DNA of 64,000 nucleotides from Streptomyces sp. GS7 (GCF_009834125.1 NZ_CP047146.1:5015501-5079500); one strand, 5' to 3'; positions 25,693 through 34,696 are shown, counted from the stretch's first letter. Numbers and translations are program-made. Notes: generated by a model not told the origin, from the letters alone.

Positions 25693-26198
25693 TCAGCATG
25701 GAGAGAGGAACCGATGTGCCGCAGGAGCTGGACTGGGAGACCGGTGACGGTTTGATCGGTATCCGTGATCCGGCTGAGGTCGACGCGGCATTCGACCGGG
25801 GCGAGAGGTACGTGGGTACAGCCGTTGTCGGGCTGGTGCTGAACTCCGATGACGTCGCTGTGGTAGCACCACGGGTACTACGCGCCTTGCGCTCATCGGA
25901 TGCCACAGTGCGCAGCCTAGGCTTCGTGGCCACAGGCGACATGGCCCGGCTGCTCGGCACCCTCACCCCGGAAATCTATGCGGAACTACGCACTGAAGGA
26001 CTCGGTGGCGTAGCCGACACGGCCATCAAGGACGCGATGACCTTCGTTCCTTTCTGGGAGTTGCCATGGTGGCTGCGAGGGATGTGCCTGCGGCTGCGCC
26101 TCCGCAACCGGATTGAAGGGCGCCTCCTGGCACTTGAAGATCTCGCCGAGCGGGCGACGGACGCTGTAAAGGCGGTATTTGGGAAGAAGAACCTTTGA
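25689..26198 (+). CDS. Helical-repeat hypothetical, putative immunity protein
   Basis: 169 residues, overlapping the upstream gene by ATGA. The sequence is helical with HEAT-like character (VAPRVLRALRSSDATVRSLG, then GVADTAIKDAMTFVPFWELP) and a basic amphipathic C-terminal part (RLRLRNRIEGRLLALEDLAE). No signal peptide. The translational coupling to the toxin-tip-like ORF suggests an immunity role; without it I would call it a hypothetical protein. No known Pfam recognised. Confidence 0.5.
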   Translation: MISMERGTDVPQELDWETGDGLIGIRDPAEVDAAFDRGERYVGTAVVGLVLNSDDVAVVAPRVLRALRSSDATVRSLGFVATGDMARLLGTLTPEIYAELRTEGLGGVADTAIKDAMTFVPFWELPWWLRGMCLRLRLRNRIEGRLLALEDLAERATDAVKAVFGKKNL

Positions 26199-27084
26199 AC
26201 GAGCCCTGCCCGTGAGCCGGGAGCAACGTGGTGCGGGTCCAGTAGCGCGGAGATGCCGGCCGCGATCACACAGATGCGGCCGTCCCCACGCCTTCGTGCC
26301 CTGCAGGTGGTTGTGCTTGTGGCGACGTGGGACCACAACCAAATTCACTTTCGTCATGCGTACGTTTCCGGTTCGTGTCGGTCGCTCTGCGGACGTTCGA
26401 GGGTTCGCTGGCCTTCTCCTTGGCCTCGATTTCCCTTGCGGCAGCCGCAACTCTCCCTGCATCACCGGCATGTGCGTAGGTCTCAAGTCCCCCCACCGAC
26501 CTCAACCCACCGCTCAGCGACGACCCTCACTCCCCCGACTCGCCCCTCACCCCGGCACCATCAGCCGTGCCCTCCAGACAGGCGCCTCCAACCGATTCGA
26601 TGACCATGCAGGCCCACCGTTTTCCTCAGAACTTCGCAGGTCACTGGTTCTCTGTTGCCGGCGTTTCACATGTTCGGCGAAAGCCAGTGGGTGATCTCGT
26701 CGGCCCACAAGTTCGCGGCGTGGACCGCTGCAAGGGACAAGGCGAGCGGGAGGGCCAGCGCATAAGCCCCCATGGGGTACAGCCGTCTTCCTTGTGCGGC
26801 GGATTCACGCCTTCACTCCGTTCGTGAGAACGGACAGATAGGACGGGGGTATTCGAGGTGGACACAGAGCAAGCCCGCATCCACCGGAGGCGGGCCGACA
26901 GCGGCCCGGTGTTCAGGCGCCGCCGCGAGCATCGCAGTTGGCGGCTTACCGCCGATGGCCTGGACCACGAAACAGCGTTGGCGATGCTCCACAAACGGCG
27001 CCCTTCGATCGGTGCCTGGCCGGGCTGCCGTGTCGGATCGAACGGCTCAATAAGAAGTCCTATGCGCGATTCGGTCGTGGCATG
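26199..27084. other. No firm gene in about 890 bases
   Basis: A short minus-strand frame (26666-26773) encodes MGAYALALPLALSLAAVHAA followed by NLWADEITHWLSPNM, a possible small membrane peptide or phage-type remnant. A plus-strand frame from GTG 26858 starts VDTEQARIHRRRADSGPVF but shows no known motif. Neither is well supported. Confidence 0.3.
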
Positions 27085-27477
27085 TCACCCGCGCAGGACC
27101 AGCCACTCCTGGAGTTCGACGAGGTTTCCCGCTGGATCCACGAGGTGGGCGACGCGCATACGGTCCGTCATAGGGGCCGGACCATGGACGAGTACAGCTC
27201 CTCGCGCGATGATCTCCTCGCAGTAGCGGTCCAGGTCGTCAACCCGCAGGGCGACAAGGGACCGGTAGCCGGTCGGCTCGGCGGCGAGTTCGCCCAGCAC
27301 CTTGGTCATCTGTGTGCGGTCCTGCAAGGCGATGCCCGCGGTACCACCGTCGGGTGTGAATTTCGCGTACGGGCCGTCCTCCGCATCGAACTGCGGCTTC
27401 AGCCCGAGTACATCCCGGTAGAAGCGGTAGCAGCTGGGGAAGTCCGCAACGAGAAGGCGGACCTGGGCAAGTTCCAT
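27085..27477 (-). CDS. VOC-family (glyoxalase/bleomycin-resistance fold) protein
   Basis: 130 residues forming two beta-alpha-beta-beta-beta modules. The first module starts MELAQVRLLVADFPSCYRFY, followed by VLGLKPQF. The second contains LVALRVDDLDRYCEEIIARG and the closing VDPAGNLVELQEW, where the Glu is a typical metal ligand. Function could be an antibiotic-binding or isomerase/dioxygenase-like protein; not decidable from sequence. Start 27477 has AAGGGG upstream. Monocistronic by spacing. Confidence 0.82.
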   Translation of the reverse strand: MELAQVRLLVADFPSCYRFYRDVLGLKPQFDAEDGPYAKFTPDGGTAGIALQDRTQMTKVLGELAAEPTGYRSLVALRVDDLDRYCEEIIARGAVLVHGPAPMTDRMRVAHLVDPAGNLVELQEWLVLRG

Positions 27478-27936
27478 GGATATCCCCTTGGGAGAGCGGC
27501 AACGCGAGCATGGGCCCCAACAACATGACGAGGGCATCCAAGGTCAGATTGTGACGACCGACTGGACACCCTCATCACCGCACTTTACGTGAAGATCGAC
27601 GACGAGTTGGGGGGAACGCAATGGCTGGGCAGGTCTGCGCTGCTGGTTTTCCAGCCGAGCCGACGTAGCCCCACACGTCAAGCCCGCCGTCCGTCCCGCC
27701 GTGGGGAGTTGTCGGAGGCATCAGTCGTTCTCGGCGAATAAGTCCGAAGCCAGTGGCTCAGGAACGATCACCGAGGCTGGCGGCAACGGCGGTCGGTCGG
27801 CCCATGGCATAGGCCACGCTGGGCCCATGCCCCGCACCCCAGGGGCGAACACGCGGCAGGAGGAGGCTCAGGCGGCTTCTACGACGCACCCCAACGGCAA
27901 CACCTCGGCCCCTGACGCCATCGGCATTGCGGCGGA
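27478..27936. other. No supported gene
   Basis: About 460 bases with no start site, motif or repeat I can support. It includes the upstream region of the VOC gene at 27085-27477. Confidence 0.4.
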
Positions 27937-28189
27937 CGCCCGGCCCGCAGAATCGCAGTCGCCCTGAGCACCGTCCTCCTGGCGCTGGTCGGCACCGTTG
28001 TCGGCAGCACGGCCTCGGCTGCGGAGCACCGCGCCTTGGTACCTGCAGGCGACTACTGCGGCACGATGAACCCGCTCTACGGCACGGGCAGGTACTCCAC
28101 CTACGCCGCGGCGCAGGTGTGCCTGGACCTCGACTGCAACGGCAATCAGGTCGCGGTGAACAGCACGCGCCAAATATGCTGGACCGATG
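27937..28189 (+). pseudogene. Secreted small protein lacking a usable start and C terminus
   Basis: The frame shows a signal peptide (ARRIAVALSTVLLALVGTVV, then GSTASA-AEH) and a mature part with four Cys: GDYCGTMNPLYGTGRYSTYA, VCLDLDCNGNQVAV, RQICW. There is an in-frame stop at 27913 and no ATG, GTG or TTG before the hydrophobic core, so initiation is unclear. The coding character ends where the VOC gene at 28187 begins, suggesting truncation at both ends. Confidence 0.45.
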
Positions 28190-28615
28190 ACGTCGATCAA
28201 GAAGTTCCAAGTCACCTTCGACTGCGCAGAACCCGAGCGCCTCGCTCGTTTCTGGTGCGAGGTGTTGGGGTACGTCGTGCCGCCGCCCCCGGCGGGGTTT
28301 GCCACTTGGGACGACTACAAGCGCTCGCAGCCACCTGAGCAGCGGGATTCATGGTTCGCCTGCAGTGATCCCTCAGGTGTGGGCCCGCGACTGTACTTCC
28401 AGCGCGTCCCCGAAGGGAAGGCCGCCAAGAACCGGCTGCATCTTGATGTGCGGGTCGGCACCGGACTCGTGGGTAGCGAGCGCCTCGCCGCACTTGAGGC
28501 CGAATGCGCACGACTGGTCCCGCTCGGCGCGGTGCACGTGCAAACGCTGTATGACGGCAATGATTCGTGCATCCCGATGCAGGACATCGAGGGCAACGAG
28601 TTCTGTATCGACTGA
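28187..28615 (+). CDS. VOC-family protein (Glyoxalase_6 type)
   Basis: 142 residues. The opening MTSIKKFQVTFDCAEPERLA followed by RFWCEVLGYVV is typical of the glyoxalase-like Glyoxalase_6 group of Streptomyces. The middle has LYFQRVPEGKAAKNRLHLDV and the end reads MQDIEGNEFCID, where the last Glu/Asp-containing strand closes the second module. Enzymatic role unknown. No strong ribosome binding site is visible. It overlaps the end of the broken secreted-protein gene by frame, not by function. From 28616 to 28956 no gene is supported. Confidence 0.8.
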   Translation: MTSIKKFQVTFDCAEPERLARFWCEVLGYVVPPPPAGFATWDDYKRSQPPEQRDSWFACSDPSGVGPRLYFQRVPEGKAAKNRLHLDVRVGTGLVGSERLAALEAECARLVPLGAVHVQTLYDGNDSCIPMQDIEGNEFCID

Positions 28616-28956
28616 GGAGCCGCAAACGTGTCCTCGTTCTGTCCCCATGGGCCCGCGCAGACGCTCCACTGCGGGACGGCTTCCCGAACCACCTCAACCA
28701 CCGCCGCGCCGCCCAGGACCGGCACGTCGAACCCGTCCGCGACGACTCCGGCCTGACCGTCGACGGCAGCCTCCCTGCCGACGACCTCGCTCAGTAGGTC
28801 CGGTCAGCGATCGTAGTCAAAGAACTCATCCACGATTCTCGACGGTTGCCCTCGCCACGTCCGCACGTCCGCCGCCGCCATGCGTGGGCACGGCTTCCCG
28901 TGGGGTGAGTGCCCAGCTGGGAGGCTCCGTGACCGGCGCTCCCCCTCACGCGACGC

Positions 28957-28994
28957 GGCGCCCCGTCACGGCCGTGCGGTGGTGACGGGGCGCC
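28957..28994. terminator. Terminator hairpin downstream of the alpha-galactosidase
   Basis: GGCGCCCCGTCAC and GTGACGGGGCGCC form a perfect 13-bp stem around a 12-nt loop, 44 bp past the alpha-galactosidase stop. It could also serve a plus-strand transcript. Confidence 0.7.
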
Positions 28995-29037
28995 TTCCCG
29001 GCGTCGGCGTCGTGCGTACGCCGCCGGCGATCGCGGT

Positions 29038-30855
29038 TCAGGCAGCAGGTGGGGCGGTGAAGGGGGCGCTCCAGGTCTGGTTGGGCTGGTATGTGCCGCA
29101 CTGGTAGGTGGTCACCTTGGCCGAACGGTCGTCCAGCGCACCGCCGTTGATGTCCACGCACGCACCCGTGGCCTGCCGGAGTTCGCCGGAGCGGTGGTAG
29201 GTCCAGCGTTGGTGCGGATCGCTGCCGTCGCAGACCGCCAGCCGCAGGCCGGTCGGGTCGCCCGTCACGCACAGGCCGTCGCCCTGAAGGCTGGAGATCA
29301 GCCCGCTGCCGCGCAGCCGCCACTGCTGGTTGGCGCCGCCGGTACAGTCCCACAGGGCGACCTCGGCGCCCTTCGTCGCGCCGTGGTGCGCGTCCAGGCA
29401 GAACGGTGTCTTCTGGAAGTTGCTCTGCGCGGACTGGATCTGCCCGACCGCGTCCGCCGCCCCGCCGCAACTGCCGGGCGCCACCGTGAACATGGCGTTG
29501 TCGTGGCCGCGGATCGTGGTGCTGATCGAGTCGGTGACCCGGGAGCCTTGGTGGGTCCACAGGTTGCGGGCGGTGCGGGTGCAGCTGAGGTTGCCGAAGC
29601 CGAGCCGGGCCAGGTCGAGTTTGTACTGCACCGACGAGGAGTTCTTGTTGAGGACGGTCACCGCACGGCTGCCGTCGGCGAGCGGCTTGACCACGACGTC
29701 GATCCCGGCCGTGGCGGAGGCGTTGTCGCGGGAGGCGAGGTAGCCGCCGGCACCCAGCGGATCCTGGTCGACGGCGATGATGTCCTTGTTCTTCAGAACG
29801 GCGAGCTGCTCCTGGTAGTCCTCCGGGTGCGCCGCCATCTTCCGTACGTCGGTGCTGATCATCAGCGGCGATCCCATGGCCGACCACAGCGCGAACTGGC
29901 TGCGCTGCTCGGGCAGCGTGAGCTGCTTGTTGTCGCCGATCAGCAGCATGTCGGCATCGTTGTGGTTGCCGACGCCGTTGTACCGGGCCAGCGCCACGGT
30001 GTCCGTGAAGTTCTGGTAGACGCCGCCCTGGTAGGCCGACTCGGCGCTCGGGTCGTTCCAGGCGGCCTTGGGCCACACCGTGATGTCCGGGCTGACCCGC
30101 CACATCTGCCCGAGCCCGCGCACCCAGTCCATGGTCTTGTACTTGACCGACTCGGCACCCGAAGCGGCGGCCGGCGCCGACTCGTTGAAGAGGATCTTGC
30201 GGTCCTTGCCGGCGGTGGCGGTGTTCAGCGCCTTGGCCATGGTGGTGAAGATCTGCTGCCGGTCGCTCCACGTCGTACCGCAGTTGTCCAGCTTGAGCGA
30301 GTCGATGCCCCAGTACGCGAGCGAGCGGGCGTCGTTGTCCTCGTGGCCCTTGACGCCGCCGGGCACGCCCTGGCAGGTCTTCTCACCGGAGGTGCTGTAG
30401 AGCCCGGCCTCCATGCCGAGGGCGTGCAGGCGGTCGGCGTAGCCGGTGAGTTCCCAGTCGAAGCCGGGCTGACTGCTGCCGCCCCAGTGCGCGGCGCCGT
30501 GCAGGTATCCGGCCGAGGTGCGCTGCATCCAGCAGTCGTCGACGGTCAGGTTCTTGTACCCGGCGGCGACCAGACCGGTGGCCTTCATCGCCTTGGCCTG
30601 GTCCTCCATGAAGTTCTGGAACGAGTAGCCGGCCCGGGTCCCGTCCAGCCGGGCCTGCGCCGCGCACGTGAACCGCGCCCAGTTGTTGAAGCCCATCATC
30701 GGTTTCTGCCCGATGGGGGTGTCGGTGTTGGCGGCACCGCTGTCTGCGGGCGCCCGGCCGGCGGCCGTTCCGGCCAGGGCGGTCGTTCCGGTCCCCCCTA
30801 ACCCAGCCAGCACCACCGCGGTGCACAGCCCGGTGATCAATCGGCGTCGTGTCAT
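29038..30855 (-). CDS. Secreted GH27 alpha-galactosidase with C-terminal ricin-B lectin domain
   Basis: 605 residues. Signal peptide: MTRRRLITGL, a hydrophobic stretch and cleavage near ALAG; the RRR suggests possible Tat export. The GH27 barrel begins QKPMMGFNNWARF (residue 50 on). Catalytic nucleophile is Asp190 in DSLKLDNCG; acid/base is Asp300 in NHNDADML. A beta-sandwich follows to about residue 450. Residues about 475-605 form a ricin-B (CBM13) domain with QxW motifs: GANQQWRL, DPHQRWTY, QPNQTWSA. It removes terminal alpha-galactose from plant polysaccharides or oligosaccharides outside the cell. Start 30855 is fixed by GGAAGGGGAGG; the frame extends further upstream without support. 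Confidence 0.93.
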   Translation of the reverse strand: MTRRRLITGLCTAVVLAGLGGTGTTALAGTAAGRAPADSGAANTDTPIGQKPMMGFNNWARFTCAAQARLDGTRAGYSFQNFMEDQAKAMKATGLVAAGYKNLTVDDCWMQRTSAGYLHGAAHWGGSSQPGFDWELTGYADRLHALGMEAGLYSTSGEKTCQGVPGGVKGHEDNDARSLAYWGIDSLKLDNCGTTWSDRQQIFTTMAKALNTATAGKDRKILFNESAPAAASGAESVKYKTMDWVRGLGQMWRVSPDITVWPKAAWNDPSAESAYQGGVYQNFTDTVALARYNGVGNHNDADMLLIGDNKQLTLPEQRSQFALWSAMGSPLMISTDVRKMAAHPEDYQEQLAVLKNKDIIAVDQDPLGAGGYLASRDNASATAGIDVVVKPLADGSRAVTVLNKNSSSVQYKLDLARLGFGNLSCTRTARNLWTHQGSRVTDSISTTIRGHDNAMFTVAPGSCGGAADAVGQIQSAQSNFQKTPFCLDAHHGATKGAEVALWDCTGGANQQWRLRGSGLISSLQGDGLCVTGDPTGLRLAVCDGSDPHQRWTYHRSGELRQATGACVDINGGALDDRSAKVTTYQCGTYQPNQTWSAPFTAPPAA

Positions 30856-30925
30856 CCTTGCCTCCCCTTCCTCCCGAATTGCCCCCCGTGGATGAGTGAA
30901 GCTGCTTGGTACATTGCATTTCCAC

Positions 30926-30941
30926 TCAGAATTTTTCAGAA
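30926..30941. promoter_or_regulatory. Direct repeat upstream of the alpha-galactosidase gene
   Basis: TCAGAA occurs twice, exactly 10 bp apart (30926 and 30936), about 70 bp before the start codon. One-turn spacing fits a dimeric or tandem regulator site for carbohydrate control, but the regulator is unknown. Confidence 0.3.
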
Positions 30942-31969
30942 GGTTCCAGGTGGGCAACCTGTCCGTCAAGAGGTTCGGGTGAGGTGAATTTTCCAGTCGC
31001 ACCGGGAAGCAACCGACCCACACCGGATCGACCCCGCCTCGGGGCCGAACAGGGACCGGCTCCACATCCGTTGGCAGAAGCACGAGGGCCCTCGCGGAGA
31101 GCTTTCCCAGGCCGCTCGCATTCGCATGCCGACCTCTTCCACTTTCACTGCAGAGGCGACGGGTTTCGCAGAGGCCAGTGGTGCGGTCGTCGCCGAGTCG
31201 ACGGGGGATCACCACCCCGTACCCGTGACCTGGCAACGGTCGCCCTCCCGAGCGGCACCGACAACCCTTTCCCAGCTTTCGGTGGTTGAGGCCGAGATCC
31301 GGACCATGCACGGATCAACGCGCCCTCCACGGCAGCCCCGTCCGCCGTTTCGGCAGCTCAGCGCCACCACGAGCGCTGTACCACCAGCAGACCAAGAACC
31401 TGCTGACGAGCTGATCACCGTGGAAGCGCAGCTCGCCCGCCGCTGCCTCCACCGCCTGAACCGACACCCCGCAGCAGCGCCTCCACCACCGCCGGAGCCC
31501 GCCAGCTCCACCGACCGACCGCTCCCACCCACGCCGCCGCCTACGCAGCGACCGTAAAAGGCAGGAGTCCGGATGCCGTTGAGCGCGCGACGCCTGTCTG
31601 CGCCACGTCATGGAGAACTGGACCGGCATGAGACCGCGGCGCCGTGCGCAGCACACAGCGGGCAACGGACGTTGAGGGAAACCGGGCATGTTGCGCGGCA
31701 TCCGCGAAAGCTCCATCGGAGGGGCCGGGAAGCCGGCGGGGGAAGAGGTGATGGAGCGCGCGGGTGTGGTGGCCATCCCCACCTCGGCCCGTGACTGACC
31801 GTCCCTGACCGTGTCCCAGTCCCGGACGCCCTCGCGGATACGCGCGAACCGACGCCGAGCTTCGGAGATCGCTGGGGCCCGCTGGCCCGTTGGGGTGGAG
31901 TGTCTGGGCCCGCGTCGGCCAGTCGATGCCCTGAACTGCCGAGGGTGCGCGGGGGCTCCCCGACGGCCG
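30942..31969. other. About 1 kb without a firm gene (contains repeat copy B)
   Basis: Only the 101-bp repeat (31104-31204) is recognised. A plus-strand frame after 31306 (MHGSTRPPRQPRPPF..., ending Pro-rich) is open but lacks a ribosome binding site and known motif, so it is not called. Confidence 0.4.
31104..31204. repeat. Dispersed 101-bp repeat, copy B
   Basis: Same-orientation partner of 25250-25350, about 5.85 kb away. It lies 249 bp upstream of the alpha-galactosidase start. Recombination between the copies would delete or duplicate the genes from the toxin-tip pair to the alpha-galactosidase. Confidence 0.6.
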
Positions 31970-32720
31970 CAGGTTCGGGACAGCCGTCAGTCCGGCGCGT
32001 CGCCTGATGCCTGCGACATATTCCGATAGCCTCCTATTACTGTACGAAGTCGCTTTATCACGGATTGTACCGTTCGACCATCGGAGGAGAAATGCGCAAG
32101 CTTCAGAAGGCCACCGTCGTGGCTGTCGTCCTCGGCAGCTTCGGCTTCCTCGGCGCCGGCACCGCGTACGCCCACGGCGAGAAGGAAGGCGGGAGGGGCG
32201 GCACCGACTTCGAGATCAGGCAGGGCAGCCAGTGTCGGTCGCACGACCTGAACGTCGACGTCCTCGGCGAGGTCGGGATCCTCAACGGCGTGCTCGGCAA
32301 CGCGCTCGGCGGCGAGGGCTCCCCGGGTGCGCAGAGCACCAGGGTGGGCTCGTCCGTGGGCTGCGACAACAGCGCCGTCATGGGTGGCGGCGACGACAGA
32401 AGCGGAGGTTCGGGGGGCAGGGAAGGCAAGGGAGGCAGGGGCGGCGGCGAAGACTAGGCCGGAGGCTCGGAGAGCAGGGAAGGTAAGGAGTGCGGGGAAG
32501 GCCCGGTACATGCGATAGGCGGGGCGGCGGGGAATGACACCGGGGCCCGGCGTTCGCGCCACAGTCCGGGCCGGGACCCTTTCGGCCTCTTCAAGGCCAG
32601 GTCTCGGGACTCCGCTCGACCCGCACTCGGAACGAATGGCCGCCGGCCGGGCTTCTCGGGGAAGCCCCGCCGGTGGCCGGTCATGACGCTGCTTGGGCCC
32701 GGCTCCGGCCGCCTGGTGCC
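31970..32720 (+). repeat. Inverted duplication, copy 2 (partner 21300-22060)
   Basis: Carries the second small secreted-protein gene with closely related upstream DNA (TGCGACATATTCCG, AAGTCGCTTTATCACGGATT) and downstream DNA (GCTCGACCCGCACTCG, GGGCTTCTCGGGGA). Orientation is opposite to copy 1. Limits approximate. Confidence 0.6.
32092..32457 (+). CDS. Small secreted protein, paralogue 2
   Basis: 121 residues, ATG 32092 with GGAGGAG upstream. Signal peptide MRKLQKATVVAVVLGSFGFL, then GAGTAYA-HG. Mature core: GSQCRSHDLNVDVLGEVGIL, then GSSVGCDNSAV with the same two cysteines as paralogue 1. The tail is shorter, Gly/Arg-rich and lacks the extra CGC pair. Near-identical signal peptide and core with diverged tails suggest the core is under selection. 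The upstream block shared with paralogue 1 (about 100 bp) probably contains the promoter. Function unknown. Confidence 0.72.
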   Translation: MRKLQKATVVAVVLGSFGFLGAGTAYAHGEKEGGRGGTDFEIRQGSQCRSHDLNVDVLGEVGILNGVLGNALGGEGSPGAQSTRVGSSVGCDNSAVMGGGDDRSGGSGGREGKGGRGGGED

Positions 32721-32943
32721 TGGCGCCAGTCTCCGCCACATCGCTGGTGCAGCGCCGATTCCCGGCTGGTTTGCCACTTCGGGGAGAGTTCTTCGAGCAA
32801 CTCGCCGAAGTGTGCGGGCAAGACCCCGGACGGGGCAGGATGAGAACAGGCCGCACGGGCCCTGGTAAGCCTCGCAACTCACGAACCCGTGGGTCCCTTT
32901 TCACGTCACGGGCCGATCGCGACCACCGCCACCCACAAGACCA
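32458..32943. other. No supported gene
   Basis: The first 260 bases belong to the duplicated segment; the rest shows no gene, repeat or hairpin I can support. Confidence 0.4.
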
Positions 32944-33108
32944 CTACGACCGTGCCGGCCAGACCAGCGCCCGCGCGACGATGACGCTTTCACCGTTGAA
33001 GGTGACAGCGGGACCTTCGTGGAGTTCGTCACCAAGACCCGTCGCTTCGCTCACTCGCTGGCAGAACGAGGCGTCGTCCGGTCCGGTCAGGATTCGATAG
33101 ACAGGCAT
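32944..33108 (-). CDS. DUF1737 family small protein
   Basis: 54 residues, too short for many gene finders. It starts MPVYRILTGPDDASFCQRVS and continues LGDELHEGPAVTFNGESVIV. This matches DUF1737 (YRILTGPDD..F...V...L..GWELHGGP..TFNGE..IVAQA). No function is known for the family. It is co-directional with and 90 bp downstream of the 184-residue hypothetical gene that follows the cyclodipeptide synthase, but is common enough in Streptomyces that linkage may be accidental. Confidence 0.75.
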   Translation of the reverse strand: MPVYRILTGPDDASFCQRVSEATGLGDELHEGPAVTFNGESVIVARALVWPARS

Positions 33109-33198
33109 CCGTCTGGTGGTGTGCTCATGCGGAGAAGCATCCCAGACACACCTGCCCGCCGAGCCGGCATCTCCCAAAGCCAGTCGCGCCCAAGGTCG

Positions 33199-33753
33199 TT
33201 ACACTCCGCCGCCGGCGCTGTCGCCTGCCGCACCTGCCACGGCGGTGTGCCCGGACTGATCCCACCGCTTCAGCGCACTCCAGTGGCCGCTGGCCGCCTC
33301 GAAGACCAGATGGGCCCCCTCGAAGACCTCCTTGGAGTTCGCGGGGTGCTCGTGGCCGAAGCGCTCGGGACACAGATCCACCTGCAACAGTCCATCGAAG
33401 TGGGTGAATTGCGGGGCAGCGAAAAGCACGCAGGAGGTCCCGGCGATCTCGTCGATACGAAGTTGTCGCACGTCATGGAGATCCAGGCACACCGGCTCCC
33501 AGCGGTAGCCGTCGCTCACGACTCTGGCATCGATCACGAGCCTGGCGGCCCGTGGCGATCTCTGCGGACCGTATTCCTGGTCAAGGATAATGCGCCGGAG
33601 ACAGGAGTCGCCGAACTCGTAGCGTGTCAGCAAGGACGCGATCCCGTCCTCGTTCAACGGGTACGGTCCGAGCTCTCGCATCGGAAGCGGCGTTCGGTGA
33701 TCCACCGTTCTCCCCTCGTCGTCGATGCCGCAAGTCTTCGGCACGGACTCCAT
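33199..33753 (-). CDS. Unrecognised protein downstream of the cyclodipeptide synthase
   Basis: 184 residues. Recognisable segments: MRELGPYPLNEDGIASLLTR, EFGDSCLRRIILDQEYGPQR, RWEPVCLDLHDVRQLRIDEI, CVLFAAPQFTHFDGLLQVDL and KEVFEGAHLVFEAASGHWSA. The mix of beta strands and conserved W/Y/D positions suggests a compact single domain without signal peptide or membrane segment. It does not match cyclodipeptide oxidase, P450, methyltransferase or prenyltransferase partners that usually modify cyclodipeptides. It starts 63 bp after the synthase stop on the same strand, so co-transcription is likely. Could be a new tailoring or resistance protein, or simply a neighbour. Confidence 0.6.
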   Translation of the reverse strand: MESVPKTCGIDDEGRTVDHRTPLPMRELGPYPLNEDGIASLLTRYEFGDSCLRRIILDQEYGPQRSPRAARLVIDARVVSDGYRWEPVCLDLHDVRQLRIDEIAGTSCVLFAAPQFTHFDGLLQVDLCPERFGHEHPANSKEVFEGAHLVFEAASGHWSALKRWDQSGHTAVAGAAGDSAGGGV

Positions 33754-33816
33754 CCTGCCGGGAACGACATCGGCACGCCGTGATCGTTTGTCGTGAAGGG
33801 TGGGCAGCGGACGCGA

Positions 33817-34578
33817 TCAACGCCCTCGGAGTTTGAGGGACACCACGATGAGATCGCGCAGTTGTTTCGGCGCTCCCTCGTGCTCGCCCGCAGCGATTTC
33901 GGAGAGCGTGCCGAACGAGCCGGGGTAGAGCAGGACCGGCAGACCGCTGTCTTTGAGGCAGCAGAACACGGCGAACTCTTCGAGGAAGTAGTCCAAGGAC
34001 ATCCGGACACGTCGTTCCAGTTCCGCTTCCGGGGCACCGCCCGAGTTCTTGCCGTGGTAGCGGCGACCGAACGACTCCAGGGAGGTGCGGAACGTGACGT
34101 CCTGACGGAACCAGTCTCGGAGAATCCGGTGATAGGCGTGGTAACTATCCCACGCCTGCACCTCGCTGCAGTTGATGAAGGTGAAGTCCGTACGCTCCTG
34201 GAACTCATGAAAAACGTGAGCCTGCTCGTCGATGAATTCACGTCCCAGGCGCAGTGCCTCGGCCAAAGCTTCCGGCGGGCGCAGGCCGCGGGTGGACTCC
34301 AGGGTGATTCGGTGGATGCTGTCACCGACGAGCACGGTGCACTTCGGGAATTTCCCGGATATCCATTGAGCCATGCTACGCACCTTGGCCGGGCGGAAGT
34401 TGCTGTTCTCCAGACTGATGCCCAGGAAGCAATTGCCGTGCTCTTCGAAACTCGTCAGGCTGGAGATCGGCGCGACGAACGAGACATCGGTCTGGTAGCG
34501 CCTTCTCCGCGAGGTCGAAGAGGTCTGCTGCGGAACGGACAGCGGAACGGCCAGAGGGGCTGTTGCTTCGGACGGCAT
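33817..34578 (-). CDS. tRNA-dependent cyclodipeptide synthase
   Basis: 253 residues from ATG 34578. Cyclodipeptide synthases take two aminoacyl-tRNAs and make a diketopiperazine. Visible signs: HGNCFLGISLENSNF with the catalytic Ser55 and Asn58, FPKCTVLVGDSIHRITLEST, FIDEQAHVFHEF, then MSLDYFLEEFAVF with Tyr197 and Glu201 (spacing YxxxE as in AlbC), and VLLYPGSFGTLSEI with Tyr218-Pro219. Length fits the family (about 220-260). Aligning by eye to AlbC gives N-Y-P at the three subfamily-defining positions, a mixture of the NYH and XYP types. Start is uncertain; the frame is open further upstream. Product not predictable by eye. Confidence 0.82.
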   Translation of the reverse strand: MPSEATAPLAVPLSVPQQTSSTSRRRRYQTDVSFVAPISSLTSFEEHGNCFLGISLENSNFRPAKVRSMAQWISGKFPKCTVLVGDSIHRITLESTRGLRPPEALAEALRLGREFIDEQAHVFHEFQERTDFTFINCSEVQAWDSYHAYHRILRDWFRQDVTFRTSLESFGRRYHGKNSGGAPEAELERRVRMSLDYFLEEFAVFCCLKDSGLPVLLYPGSFGTLSEIAAGEHEGAPKQLRDLIVVSLKLRGR

Positions 34579-34696
34579 CTCACCAACCGGTTCGTGGGGT
34601 AGGCAGGCGACACAAGCCGCGTTGAGGTCACACTGCAGCACGCCCCGCAATGGCCGTACGAATGTTCCCTTGATGACTAGCGGCACCCACCGTACG

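Noticed and set aside
29194..30801. Long plus-strand open frame (535 codons) opposite the alpha-galactosidase
   Set aside because: It mirrors the GC-skewed codons of a clearly identified GH27 gene and shows no motif of its own.
29038..31311. 757-residue version of the alpha-galactosidase
   Set aside because: A signal peptide and strong ribosome binding site place the start at 30855; the extension reads through repeat copy B.
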